A stretch of DNA of 64,000 bases from Fretibacter sp964410285 (GTDB lineage Bacteria > Pseudomonadota > Alphaproteobacteria > Caulobacterales > Maricaulaceae), in the NCBI GenBank assembly GCA_964410285.1, contig CAYPFR010000006.1, positions 62,001 to 126,000 of the forward strand, in the 5' to 3' direction. The notes beneath the pieces were generated by a model, which did not search any database, was not told the origin of the DNA, and saw nothing but the letters and a program-made list of their open reading frames with translations. The number at the start of each line of letters is the position of its first letter. Within the stretch, counting starts at the first letter, position 1. This document shows, in pieces, positions 33,828 through 41,831 of the stretch. A program made the translations under genes and the position numbers.

Positions 33828-34148
33828 CTAAAACGGCATTTTCATTCCGGGCGGCATCGGAATATCTCCCATAGCCGATTTCATCGTCTCGGCCTGGGCT
33901 TGATCGAGTTTGACCTTGGCGTCCTGATACGCCGCGACGATCAAATCTTCCATAATTTCTATGTCTTCGGTTTGTAGCTGCGGATCTATTTTCAGTCCGG
34001 ACATATTTCCTCCACCCGCAAGGGTGATCTCCACCATACCCCCGCCGGAACGGCCAGTCACAGACAGATCGGCGACTTCCGCTTGGGCGGCTTCCATTTT
34101 TGCTTGCATTTCTTTGGCCTGTTTCATCAAGCCCATGAGATCTTTCAT
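33828..34148 (-). CDS. YbaB/EbfC nucleoid-associated protein
   Basis: Protein of 106 residues: a helical N terminus (MKDLMGLMKQAKEMQAKMEAAQ), a beta hairpin core (GGGMVEITLAGGGNMSGLKIDP) and C-terminal helix, as in YbaB/EbfC DNA-binding dimers. It follows dnaX with 3 bp between, the classical dnaX-ybaB arrangement. Confidence 0.96.
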   Translation of the reverse strand: MKDLMGLMKQAKEMQAKMEAAQAEVADLSVTGRSGGGMVEITLAGGGNMSGLKIDPQLQTEDIEIMEDLIVAAYQDAKVKLDQAQAETMKSAMGDIPMPPGMKMPF

Positions 34149-34151
34149 GAT

Positions 34152-36017
34152 TTAATCCTCGTCATCTTCGCCGGTTTCAGCAGGCCTGAAATCTGCAGCG
34201 ATTACATTAGCCCCAAGCTTCGCGCCTACTTTAGATGTGGGGGCCACATCCCGAATTTCAATGAGTTTGGCGCCCGCCAGCAAAGGATGGGAAAATGCAG
34301 GATGGGCGCGGTCCTTGGCGTCGCGCTCTTGCCTTTCGCGGCGCTCACGCGCTTTGATCGTCTCGCCGCCCCCGCTTTTTTCTGGTGAGACAATCCACAT
34401 TGACCCGGTGAGCAATTGCAGAGCCGCCACAATTTTACCCGTGAGCGAGACCGGCGCATCCTCCGTGGGCTGAAATTTTATATTCCCTTGCCGAAAGCTG
34501 ATCGGTTTAGCATAGCGCTTGATATCCATCGCCAGCGCAATATCCTTTGGCGTTAAAGCCTCGGCGAGATCCTCAAGGCTTTTGAGCGTGACCTCAGCAA
34601 TAGGGGCAGGCAGGGTTGCGGCCTCCGGGGCACGCTCATAAACGCTCTCGCTCACGGTCTGACCGCTCATAACATGCGGAGACGAGCCCTGCACGCGCAT
34701 TTGCGCCGCCGAACCGGTAGGGGCCGCGCCGGTTGAATTTTGCGGCGCGGGTATCGGTGAAGCGCTCGGCACATGGGAGGCGGCCGGGCCGCCCGAAGCC
34801 GCTGGATAATCGGAACCTGAACTTCCAGCTTCGATATTGCCGCTTTCACGAAGTTTTTCAATGAGCTGCGCGGCAAGTTCTGGCGGGGGCAATTGACCCG
34901 CCACAGAAAGCCCGAGCAGCGCCATCTCCGCCGCCGCGAGCGGGACAGGGGCAAGGCGGACATCGCCATGCGCTTTCATTAAGAGCTGCCAGAACCGCGT
35001 AAGCTGCCCAGTCGTGAGCGTCTCTGCCAAGCTTTTCATCCGCGCTATCTGATCGGGGGCGGCGTCAAAGTCAGCCGTATCCCCAAGGGTTTTGGCCCGC
35101 GTCACCTCATGGCATATATCCAAGAGATCGCGCATCACAATAGCGGGGTCCGCGCCATCCGCATATTGCGCGCGCATTTCCAACAGCGCAGATTTCCCGT
35201 CGCCTTTAACTGCATGGGAGAAAAGATCAAAGACGCGCACGCGGTCCGCAAGCCCAAGCATAGTGCGCACGTCTTCACCTGACACATCGCCGTCAATCTC
35301 CGCCTGCTGGACAATAGCCTGATCGAGCAAAGACAAGCTATCGCGGACGGATCCTTCGGCGGCCCGCGCGATCAGCGATAGGCCTTCATCCGTTATCTTC
35401 GCATTTTCTTTATCGGCAATCCCGCGAAGATGGGCGGCGAGAATATCCGCCTCCACGCGGCGCAAGTCAAAACGTTGGCAGCGCGAGAGCACAGTGATCG
35501 GAACTTTGCGAATTTCCGTGGTCGCAAAAATAAATTTTGCATGATCGGGCGGCTCTTCGAGAGTTTTAAGCAGCGCGTTAAAGGCCCCCGTCGAGAGCAT
35601 ATGCACCTCGTCAATTATATAGACCTTATAGCGGGCAGAGACAGGCGCATATCGCACGCCGTCCAAAAGTTCACGCATATTCTCAACACCCGTACGTGAA
35701 GCTGCGTCCATTTCGAGCACGTCCATATGGGTTGAGGCCATGATTGAAGCGCAGTGCTGCCCGGGCTCGGCGAGATTGACCGAGGGCGCAGTGATCTCTT
35801 GCGTTTCGTAATTTAGGGCCCGCGCCAGCAGACGCGCCGTTGTCGTTTTGCCAATCCCGCGCACGCCCGTTAGCATAAAGGCGTGGGCGACGCGGCCAAC
35901 TTTAAAGGCATTAGTCAGCGTGGTAACCAGCGCATCCTGCCCGATCATATCCTCAAAGGTCTGCGGGCGGTATTTGCGCGCCAGAACCTGATACGACTCG
36001 TGTGGACCCTTGCTCAT
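34152..36017 (-). CDS. dnaX: DNA polymerase III subunits gamma/tau
   Basis: Clamp-loader ATPase of 621 residues. Walker A is GVRGIGKTTTARLL (about 51-64), with YIIDEVHMLSTGAFNALLKTLEEPP and the sensor ATTEIRKVPITVLSRCQRFDLRR. The usual four-cysteine zinc module is reduced: only one cysteine (GQHCASI) is left before DVLEMDAASRTGV, as I recall for other alphaproteobacteria. The C-terminal part has a Pro/Ser/Ala-rich linker and a tau-like domain. No A-rich slippery sequence was found, so a frameshifted gamma form is not indicated. Confidence 0.96.
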   Translation of the reverse strand: MSKGPHESYQVLARKYRPQTFEDMIGQDALVTTLTNAFKVGRVAHAFMLTGVRGIGKTTTARLLARALNYETQEITAPSVNLAEPGQHCASIMASTHMDVLEMDAASRTGVENMRELLDGVRYAPVSARYKVYIIDEVHMLSTGAFNALLKTLEEPPDHAKFIFATTEIRKVPITVLSRCQRFDLRRVEADILAAHLRGIADKENAKITDEGLSLIARAAEGSVRDSLSLLDQAIVQQAEIDGDVSGEDVRTMLGLADRVRVFDLFSHAVKGDGKSALLEMRAQYADGADPAIVMRDLLDICHEVTRAKTLGDTADFDAAPDQIARMKSLAETLTTGQLTRFWQLLMKAHGDVRLAPVPLAAAEMALLGLSVAGQLPPPELAAQLIEKLRESGNIEAGSSGSDYPAASGGPAASHVPSASPIPAPQNSTGAAPTGSAAQMRVQGSSPHVMSGQTVSESVYERAPEAATLPAPIAEVTLKSLEDLAEALTPKDIALAMDIKRYAKPISFRQGNIKFQPTEDAPVSLTGKIVAALQLLTGSMWIVSPEKSGGGETIKARERRERQERDAKDRAHPAFSHPLLAGAKLIEIRDVAPTSKVGAKLGANVIAADFRPAETGEDDED

Positions 36018-36111
36018 GGCCCGACTATAGGCGCGCGGCCTCGCATGTGAAAGGGGCGTTTAGAAATGCATGTGGGGAAGTTCCTTCACAGGCCCTCTCT
36101 TAACTCGCCTC

Positions 36112-36140
36112 TTGCAAAAGCGCACATCAAGGGTCATATA
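36112..36140 (+). promoter_or_regulatory. Candidate sigma-70-type promoter of the SRP RNA gene
   Basis: TTGCAA (36112-36117) and CATATA (36135-36140) are separated by 17 bases and end six bases before the first base of the predicted SRP RNA helix. This is inferred from spacing and sequence; the alternative -10 TCATAT begins one base earlier. Confidence 0.5.
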
Positions 36141-36146
36141 GCCCTC

Positions 36147-36241
36147 GGAAGGTTGGCTTTGGACGGAACTCTCGCCAACTTGGTCAGGGCGGGAACGCAG
36201 CAGCCACAACGAGTCTTTTTCGGGTCAGGGTTCAGCCTTCC
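36147..36241 (+). ncRNA. ffs: Signal recognition particle RNA (small bacterial type)
   Basis: The conserved domain IV core GGTCAGGGCGGGAACGCAGC followed by AGCC is at about 36182-36206. It forms a GCG-GGAA-CGC tetraloop hairpin with the asymmetric loop sequences bound by Ffh, then ACAACGAGTC as in other SRP RNAs. The flanks GGAAGGTTGG (36147 on) and CAGCCTTCC (up to 36241) pair to form the closing helix. The predicted length of about 95 bases fits the 4.5S type. It sits in the otherwise empty gap before dnaX (divergent), a common place for ffs in alphaproteobacteria. Ends are approximate. Confidence 0.9.
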
Positions 36242-36360
36242 ACTTTCTCATAAACTGCTTGCCCAGAAAATATTTGCCCACACCGATACTTACCACGGGT
36301 CTAGTGTTTGCTCTGAGTCCGTGAATTGCATCGCGGCCCTTCCCTGCCTATATAGAGCGC

Positions 36361-36819
36361 ATGAGAATATTACGCGCCTTATTCCTCCTAATTGCCTTAC
36401 TCGCACCTGCCGCGCAGCCCCCCGCAGCCTTTGCCGATAGCCCACCAATTTACACCCCGCTGCGCCATGATGTGGCGCTCAAGGGCTATGACACGGTGAG
36501 CTATTTTTCCGGCAAGCCCATGAAAGGACACAAACGCTTTACGGCAGAATATAAAGGAGCAGAATGGCGGTTCTCGACGCAAGCCAACCTTGATTTATTC
36601 CAAACCAATCCCGAAGTCTTTATTCCGCAATATGGCGGTTATTGCGCTTGGGCGATAGCGCACGGAAAACTCGCCAAAGGTTCACCCAAACATTGGCTTG
36701 TCGAAGATGGGCGGCTTTATTTGAATTTTAATGGCCGTATTCAGAAACAATGGCTCGCCGATCAGGAAAATTTTGTCGGGAAGGCCAATGCCCGCTGGCC
36801 AGATATTCTGCGGGACTAA
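36361..36819 (+). CDS. Secreted YHS-domain protein
   Basis: Protein of 152 residues with a signal peptide (cleavage likely after AFA, about 26). The YHS-like core reads VALKGYDTVSYFSGKPMKGH, WRFSTQANLDLFQTNPEVFIPQYGGYCAWAIA. YHS domains are often linked to metal binding, and here a single Cys and Tyr-rich core are kept. The tail LVEDGRLYLNFNGRIQKQW is usual for this exported group. It is convergent with nudC; substrate or metal unknown. Confidence 0.87.
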   Translation: MRILRALFLLIALLAPAAQPPAAFADSPPIYTPLRHDVALKGYDTVSYFSGKPMKGHKRFTAEYKGAEWRFSTQANLDLFQTNPEVFIPQYGGYCAWAIAHGKLAKGSPKHWLVEDGRLYLNFNGRIQKQWLADQENFVGKANARWPDILRD

Positions 36820-36868
36820 GACATTGCGTGAATAGGGCATGGCAGGACTCGTGCATAAGTGAGCGGCC

Positions 36869-37759
36869 TTATTCTGATAGCCAATGCCGCAAAAGCTGAT
36901 GGGCAATCGTAAAGCGCGGCGGGCGTTTAAAAACATCACTGCGTTTAGCAAAGACTGCCTCAACCTCTTCTTTTGAAAACCAGCGTGCGTCCTCAATTTC
37001 GTTTTTATCAATCGTCAGCTCAGTTTCTTGGGTCTCGCAGATCAGGCCGATCATGAGCTGACTTGGGAAGGGCCAAGGCTGGGAGAAAATATAGCGCTGT
37101 TTTTCAACGCGAAGGCCAACTTCCTCAAACACCTCTCGCGCGCAGCCTTCCTCAATCGTCTCGCCCGGGGACACAAAGCCGGCAAGCGCAGAAAAGGCGC
37201 CGTCCGGCCAGCCATGCCCGCGGCCCAAGAGACATTGATCGCCTTTGACCACCAACATAATGGTGACGGGATTAACCCGCGGAAAATGATCCGTCCCGCA
37301 GCTCATACATTTACGGCTTGTTCCGCCGCGCTGCGAGGTGCTTTGTTGCCCGCATTTGGCGCAAAATGTATGGCTGGCGTGCCATTCCAGCAAAGATTTT
37401 GCGCGCCCTGCAATCGCCAGCTCATTGGCCGAGAGCTGGGCGGCGATGACGCGCATGTCCTGAAAACTCTCAGCTTCGGTGATGTCGTTCTCGCGCTGGA
37501 TATGAAATGCAAAAAGGGGCGTGTTGTCCCACGTTCCCATAAAAAGCGGGCCCGGGTCTGCAATATTCTGCCCGACAAGGTCTTTGGGCAATACAAGCTT
37601 TAGCCCACCATTTGGCTTGATCGCCGGTCGGCCTTGATCAAACAATATCGCCCGTGAATGAGGCGAGTTTAAAAACGCTTCAAGTTCGGCTTGGCTACGC
37701 CTATGTTCGCAGTCATCAATCTCGCTGCCCGCAAAAGGCATAATATGTGAATTGACCAT
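36869..37759 (-). CDS. nudC: NAD(+) diphosphatase (NudC)
   Basis: Nudix enzyme of 296 residues that hydrolyses NADH/NAD and may remove NAD caps from RNA. A zinc ribbon (CAKCGQ with CMSCGTDHFPR) precedes the Nudix box GFVSPGETIEEGCAREVFEEVGL. The NudC-specific SQPWPFPSQLM follows it. The start overlaps the pheA stop by one base (TAATG), placing it in the kdsB-pheA-nudC operon. Confidence 0.96.
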   Translation of the reverse strand: MVNSHIMPFAGSEIDDCEHRRSQAELEAFLNSPHSRAILFDQGRPAIKPNGGLKLVLPKDLVGQNIADPGPLFMGTWDNTPLFAFHIQRENDITEAESFQDMRVIAAQLSANELAIAGRAKSLLEWHASHTFCAKCGQQSTSQRGGTSRKCMSCGTDHFPRVNPVTIMLVVKGDQCLLGRGHGWPDGAFSALAGFVSPGETIEEGCAREVFEEVGLRVEKQRYIFSQPWPFPSQLMIGLICETQETELTIDKNEIEDARWFSKEEVEAVFAKRSDVFKRPPRFTIAHQLLRHWLSE

Positions 37760-38607
37760 TATGAGTTTTCCTTTTTTAGCCGGATTTCATGCGCGGGATA
37801 GCTTCCGAGCATCGCTACGGTTTCCGAGTAAAAATAGAGCTCGTCCATCGCGTTTTTCATGGCTGCATCTTCGGGGTGCCCTTCAACATCAGCATAGAAC
37901 TGCGTGGCAGAGAAAGACCCTCCGACCATATAACTCTCGAGCTTGGTCATATTCAGTCCATTGGTCGCAAACCCGCCAAGCGCCTTATATAGCGCGGAAG
38001 GCAAATTGCGGACCTTAAATACAAAACTTGTGACAATCGGCTGGCTACCGCGCGCAATATGCAGCGGGGTGTTGGCGAGCACAAGAAAACGCGTGGTGTT
38101 ATGAGCCGCGTCTTCAATATCTTTGGCGAGCACCTTTAGGCCATATGTCTCACCCGCTAGCACGCTGGCGACGGCGGCGACGGTTTTATCACCCTCACTG
38201 GCGACTTTGCGCGCCGCCCCTGCCGTATCAACATCAACCTGCGGTGTGATTTTAAGCGCGCCCAAACGGCGGCGCACTTGGCCCAGCGCCATAGGGTGCG
38301 AACGCGCCGTTTTAATATCGCTCAATTTGGCACCGGGCAAGCCGAGCAATTGATGATGGATCGGCAAAAATAGCTCGCCCGTTATATAAAGCCCGCCCTC
38401 GGGCAGAAGATGGTAAATATCCGACACGCGGCCCGCGAGCGAATTTTCAACGGGAATCATCGCAAGTTGCGCCTCTCCGGCGCGCACACGGGCAAAAGCC
38501 TGCGCAAAGCTCATGCAAGGCCGCGCCTGCATGTCTGGAAAATAGGTTTGGCACGCCAGATGGGAATAGGCTCCGGGATCACCCTGATATACAATTATAC
38601 CGCTCAT
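37759..38607 (-). CDS. pheA: Prephenate dehydratase
   Basis: Converts prephenate to phenylpyruvate for phenylalanine synthesis. The 282-residue protein starts with IVYQGDPGAYSH and contains the catalytic TRF triad region (HNTTRFLVLANTP). The C-terminal ACT domain (LPSALYKALGGFATNGLNMTKLESY) binds phenylalanine for feedback control. There is no chorismate mutase domain, the usual state in alphaproteobacteria. It overlaps kdsB by 4 bp and nudC by one. Confidence 0.97.
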   Translation of the reverse strand: MSGIIVYQGDPGAYSHLACQTYFPDMQARPCMSFAQAFARVRAGEAQLAMIPVENSLAGRVSDIYHLLPEGGLYITGELFLPIHHQLLGLPGAKLSDIKTARSHPMALGQVRRRLGALKITPQVDVDTAGAARKVASEGDKTVAAVASVLAGETYGLKVLAKDIEDAAHNTTRFLVLANTPLHIARGSQPIVTSFVFKVRNLPSALYKALGGFATNGLNMTKLESYMVGGSFSATQFYADVEGHPEDAAMKNAMDELYFYSETVAMLGSYPAHEIRLKKENS

Positions 38608-39353
38608 GAATTTACCTTATGCTTACTTGGCTTCGTACTAGCGAAATTATCCCGCGCACGCTTTAAATCCTCGGGCGTATCCACCCCGTGTGGTGAGGCT
38701 GTCACCGTCTCTACATGGATATACATGCCTGCCTCAAGGGCGCGCAATTGCTCAAGGCGCTCGCGTTGCTCCAGCGGGGAAGGTGGCAGGTTACAAAAAG
38801 CCTCTAGGGCGGCGCGGCGATAGGCATAAAGGCCGATGTGATGATCGACGCCCCCTTCGCCGCTGGGGGCCGGGGCGCGCGTGAAATAAAGCGCGCGGCC
38901 AGAGCCGGCGATCACGGCCTTGACCACATTTGGATCATTAATTTCTGCCTCGCTCAGTGTGCGGACCGCCGCCGTGGCAATGTCAATGTCAGCATTCGCC
39001 AAAATCGGCTGCACAACCAGCTTGATCAAGCCCGGGTCGATGGTTGGCATATCGCCTTGGACATTGACGATAATGTCATAAGCTCGCTCAGGATCGATAC
39101 GCTCGGCGGCTTGGCGGACGCGGTCAGAGCCCGAGGGCAGATCAGGGTCAGTCAAAACTGCACGCCCGCCAGCGGCCTCAACCGCTAATTTAATCTCGGG
39201 TTCAGCGCAGGCTACCCAAACGGGGCCAGCATTTGCCGCCATGGCCGCGCCCATCACATGGACAATCATAGGCGTTCCAGCAATATCAGCCAGCGGCTTG
39301 CCCGGCAGGCGAGTCGAGCCCATTCGGGCCGGAATGATGATCAAGGCACTCAT
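38604..39353 (-). CDS. kdsB: CMP-Kdo synthetase (3-deoxy-manno-octulosonate cytidylyltransferase)
   Basis: Activates Kdo for lipopolysaccharide core assembly. The 249-residue protein starts IIIPARMGSTRLPGKPLADI, the nucleotidyltransferase loop, and has NVQGDMPTIDP and HIGLYAYRRAALEAF as in KdsB. The first gene of the kdsB-pheA-nudC operon, overlapping pheA by 4 bp. It shows that the cell has Kdo-containing lipopolysaccharide. Divergent from the cytochrome c gene. Confidence 0.97.
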   Translation of the reverse strand: MSALIIIPARMGSTRLPGKPLADIAGTPMIVHVMGAAMAANAGPVWVACAEPEIKLAVEAAGGRAVLTDPDLPSGSDRVRQAAERIDPERAYDIIVNVQGDMPTIDPGLIKLVVQPILANADIDIATAAVRTLSEAEINDPNVVKAVIAGSGRALYFTRAPAPSGEGGVDHHIGLYAYRRAALEAFCNLPPSPLEQRERLEQLRALEAGMYIHVETVTASPHGVDTPEDLKRARDNFASTKPSKHKVNS

Positions 39354-39506
39354 AAGTCCTTCGATTTGCCCTTTGCGACCATAGACCGCAAGTCTTTTGC
39401 GTCTGATTGGCGCGGTTTCACTGAATTCGGTTGCTTTTAGGTTTGCATTTTTGGCCTATATTTATAAAAGAGGCCTCAATATTGCGAACGGCCAAAGGAT
39501 AGCGTC

Positions 39507-40232
39507 ATGTCCGGTGATTTAGAACTAAATAAAATTCTTGCTGCAGTCCTTGTAACAGCCCTTGGCTATATGGGTCTTAAAGAAGTGTCCCACGCCGTGA
39601 TCCATGTCGACGCACCGAAAGTACCGGCCTATGCATTGGAATTGCCAGACGTTGGCGGCAAGGCTGAAAAGGAAGCCCCCCTCCCCTTCCCGCAGGCGGA
39701 CTGGATTGCAGCCATGGATGCGGAACGCGGCGCAAAAGTCTTCAAAAAATGCACCTCTTGCCACAATAATGAAGCCGGCGGCGCGCACGGAACAGGTCCG
39801 AACCTTTATGGGGTAGTTGGGGCGAAAATCGCGGCCAAAGATGGCTTTAAATATTCTTCTGCATTTAACAGCTCAGACCTAAGCTGGACTTACGAAGACC
39901 TTGATGGCTATCTGGCGCGGCCAACGAAATATATCTCCGGGACGGCCATGAACTTTGTGGGCCTTAAAAAGCCTGCTGACCGCGCGGCTGTTATTGAATA
40001 TTTGCGCGTTGGGGCTGCTGCGCCGCTCCCAAGGCCCGAAGCGGCGGCTGTGCCTGCGGCCATGGAGGCAAGTGTCGACACCATGAATGAGGGCGAAACG
40101 CCGTCTGAGGCAGCGCCTGAAATGGCAATTAAAAATCAGGCCGAAATGAAAGAGACAATGGACGCGCCGGCTGAACAAAAAGCCGGGGAGATCATGGATA
40201 AAGCCAAAGAGGCCATGACTGAAAAAGAATAG
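39507..40232 (+). CDS. Membrane-anchored cytochrome c (c552/CycM-like) with acidic tail
   Basis: Protein of 241 residues. An uncleaved N-terminal helix (ILAAVLVTALGYMGL) is followed by a linker and a class I cytochrome c domain with haem site CTSCH (82-86) and the methionine ligand in ISGTAMNFVGL. The mitochondrial-type loop HGTGPNLYGVVGAKIAAKDGF fits CycM-like electron carriers to cytochrome oxidase. After the domain, about 70 residues rich in Glu, Ala and Met form an unusual tail (MDAPAEQKAGEIMDKAKEAM). It is divergent from kdsB. Confidence 0.92.
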   Translation: MSGDLELNKILAAVLVTALGYMGLKEVSHAVIHVDAPKVPAYALELPDVGGKAEKEAPLPFPQADWIAAMDAERGAKVFKKCTSCHNNEAGGAHGTGPNLYGVVGAKIAAKDGFKYSSAFNSSDLSWTYEDLDGYLARPTKYISGTAMNFVGLKKPADRAAVIEYLRVGAAAPLPRPEAAAVPAAMEASVDTMNEGETPSEAAPEMAIKNQAEMKETMDAPAEQKAGEIMDKAKEAMTEKE

Positions 40233-40255
40233 GCCGCACGCCCTCCTCTCTTTAA

Positions 40256-41134
40256 CTACGCTTTAGCCGTTAGCCGCCTGATACTGCGCGGCCGGCCGAT
40301 GCGTTCAATCGCCGCTTCAAGCGGTTCGGCGGCAACTTCCATATGATAAGCATTGGCGTGAAGCAATATCGCGGGGTTTTTCATAACCCCGACATGTCCT
40401 GCCCAAAAAATCAAATCACCGCGCCTTAACTTGGCTTGCAAGCTAAGCGGCTCGCCCAAGCTCGTTTCCTGCTGTCCGGAATCACGCAGACAATCCCGCC
40501 CGCAGGCCCGAAGACTTGACTGAATAAGCCCAGAGCAATCAAGGCCGTCGGCGCTGATCCCCGCCCAAATATAGGGAAGGCCAATATGTACCTGCGCTAC
40601 TTCGACAAAATCCGTATGTTTATACTCGCCCATTGGGGCAGCATGATTGACATGGACATAGCCCCCATCTTCTAGGGGCAAAAACGCATCCGATTTTGCC
40701 CCTGCCCGCAGCAGAGAGTTAAGCGGCAAAAGACGCAAGACCGGGCTTTTTATATCGCGCGCAGCAAAGACGGGGGCTTTAAGGCTGTGAATGTAATGGG
40801 TTGCGGGCGCGCCGGCCTTGGTTAAACCATCAAGGCGCATCCAGCCCTCATAACCCGGGCAGGCCACATCAAGCGGAGAGGTCGCTTGCCCAAAGGCCCA
40901 TCCCGCTTCGGATTTGGTCACGCGAAAGCTCTGCCCAAACAGACACTCTGTCTCCGCAGGGGCACTGGTTGACGGGCGGCGAAAAATCCAGCGCCTTGGC
41001 TGGGTGCAAATATATAGCGTGTCTTTATACGGCGGGTCTTGAGGCGCTGATGGGTCTTGAGGCGCTGATGGGTCTTGAGGCGCTGATGGGTCTTGGCGCG
41101 AAGATTGGGGCTTTTTCGGGTGCAGGCCGTCCAC
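40256..41134 (-). CDS. NlpC/P60 family cysteine peptidase with tandem-repeat N terminus
   Basis: Protein of 292 residues. The C-terminal NlpC/P60 (C40) domain has the catalytic GLDCSGLIQSSLRACG (Cys200) and FWAGHVGVM (His247). SH3-like segments precede it. Such enzymes cut D-Glu-mDAP bonds in peptidoglycan peptides. No clear signal peptide is seen; instead the N terminus has DPSAPQ repeated three times and a fourth partial copy, encoded by 18-bp tandem repeats. The gene follows marR by 2 bp and the M17 peptidase gene further upstream. Confidence 0.9.
   Translation of the reverse strand: MDGLHPKKPQSSRQDPSAPQDPSAPQDPSAPQDPPYKDTLYICTQPRRWIFRRPSTSAPAETECLFGQSFRVTKSEAGWAFGQATSPLDVACPGYEGWMRLDGLTKAGAPATHYIHSLKAPVFAARDIKSPVLRLLPLNSLLRAGAKSDAFLPLEDGGYVHVNHAAPMGEYKHTDFVEVAQVHIGLPYIWAGISADGLDCSGLIQSSLRACGRDCLRDSGQQETSLGEPLSLQAKLRRGDLIFWAGHVGVMKNPAILLHANAYHMEVAAEPLEAAIERIGRPRSIRRLTAKA
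41034..41095. repeat. 18-bp in-frame tandem repeat in the NlpC/P60 gene
   Basis: The unit GGTCTTGAGGCGCTGATG occurs three times in a row, followed by a partial fourth copy (GGTCTTG). On the minus strand it codes for DPSAPQ repeats. All units are identical, so slippage would change repeat number without breaking the frame. Confidence 0.85.
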
Positions 41135-41136
41135 CG

Positions 41137-41607
41137 CTAAGCAACGACACGCAGGCGGCCGAGTTTTATTTCGGCGCGGATATTCTCAGCAAAGCGGGTG
41201 AGATAACCCGACCCCCGGGCCGTGCGTACAATCACAACAGAGCGTTTATCGCGCGGATCAGGACGGCGAGCAACAAATTGGTGGCCAGCGAGCGTATCAA
41301 TGGCGCGTACAATCACGGCCTTGGTGACATTTAGGCGAAGAGCAAGCGAGCGCACGGTGTGCGGTCCCGCCTCAAGATAAACGGTCGTGAGCAAAGCAAA
41401 TTGACGGCTGGTAAGATCGGGATCCTCCCCCAGAACCGACTCAAGCGTGATGCGGTGCCAAAGCGAGAGGGCGTCTTTATTATTCATGCGCGCCGGCGCC
41501 GCGGAGCTGGTCGCAGGGCCAGCGTGGGTCCTAGGTTTACCCATGATGTCTATTGCGCCGCCTGCGGAGGCCGCCTTCATATTTAACGGATTTTGCCCAA
41601 CCGCCAT
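41137..41607 (-). CDS. MarR family transcriptional regulator
   Basis: Protein of 156 residues from the ATG at 41607 (AAGG seven bases upstream). The winged helix region reads LTSRQFALLTTVYLEAGPHTVRSLALRLNVTKAVIVRAIDTLAGHQFVARRPDPRDKRSVVIV, split here by function: helix-turn-helix, then the DxRDKR wing. The first 48 residues are Ala/Gly/Met-rich and not conserved. It sits between an M17 peptidase and an NlpC/P60 peptidase and may control them; effector unknown. Confidence 0.9.
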   Translation of the reverse strand: MAVGQNPLNMKAASAGGAIDIMGKPRTHAGPATSSAAPARMNNKDALSLWHRITLESVLGEDPDLTSRQFALLTTVYLEAGPHTVRSLALRLNVTKAVIVRAIDTLAGHQFVARRPDPRDKRSVVIVRTARGSGYLTRFAENIRAEIKLGRLRVVA

Positions 41608-41831
41608 AGAGAAGCCTTCAGAAAAGCGCACCCCAAATCAGTGCGCAAACGGAGAATCGCATGACAAAGATTCGCGGGTCAAGGGGCCTTGCTCTTTATT
41701 CCTCACATGGCTGACTAACTGATTCTTTTCGTTATAAATTTTAATCAGCGTTTTAGGAAAATGCGGGGGAGCCAGCGGCACCGAGAGCGGGCCGGCACAT
41801 GAATAGAGCGAAAAGCGCCGCTTTCAAGCGC

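Noticed and set aside
34152..36017. Programmed frameshift in dnaX
   Set aside because: No A-rich slippery heptamer with a following hairpin was found in the relevant region.
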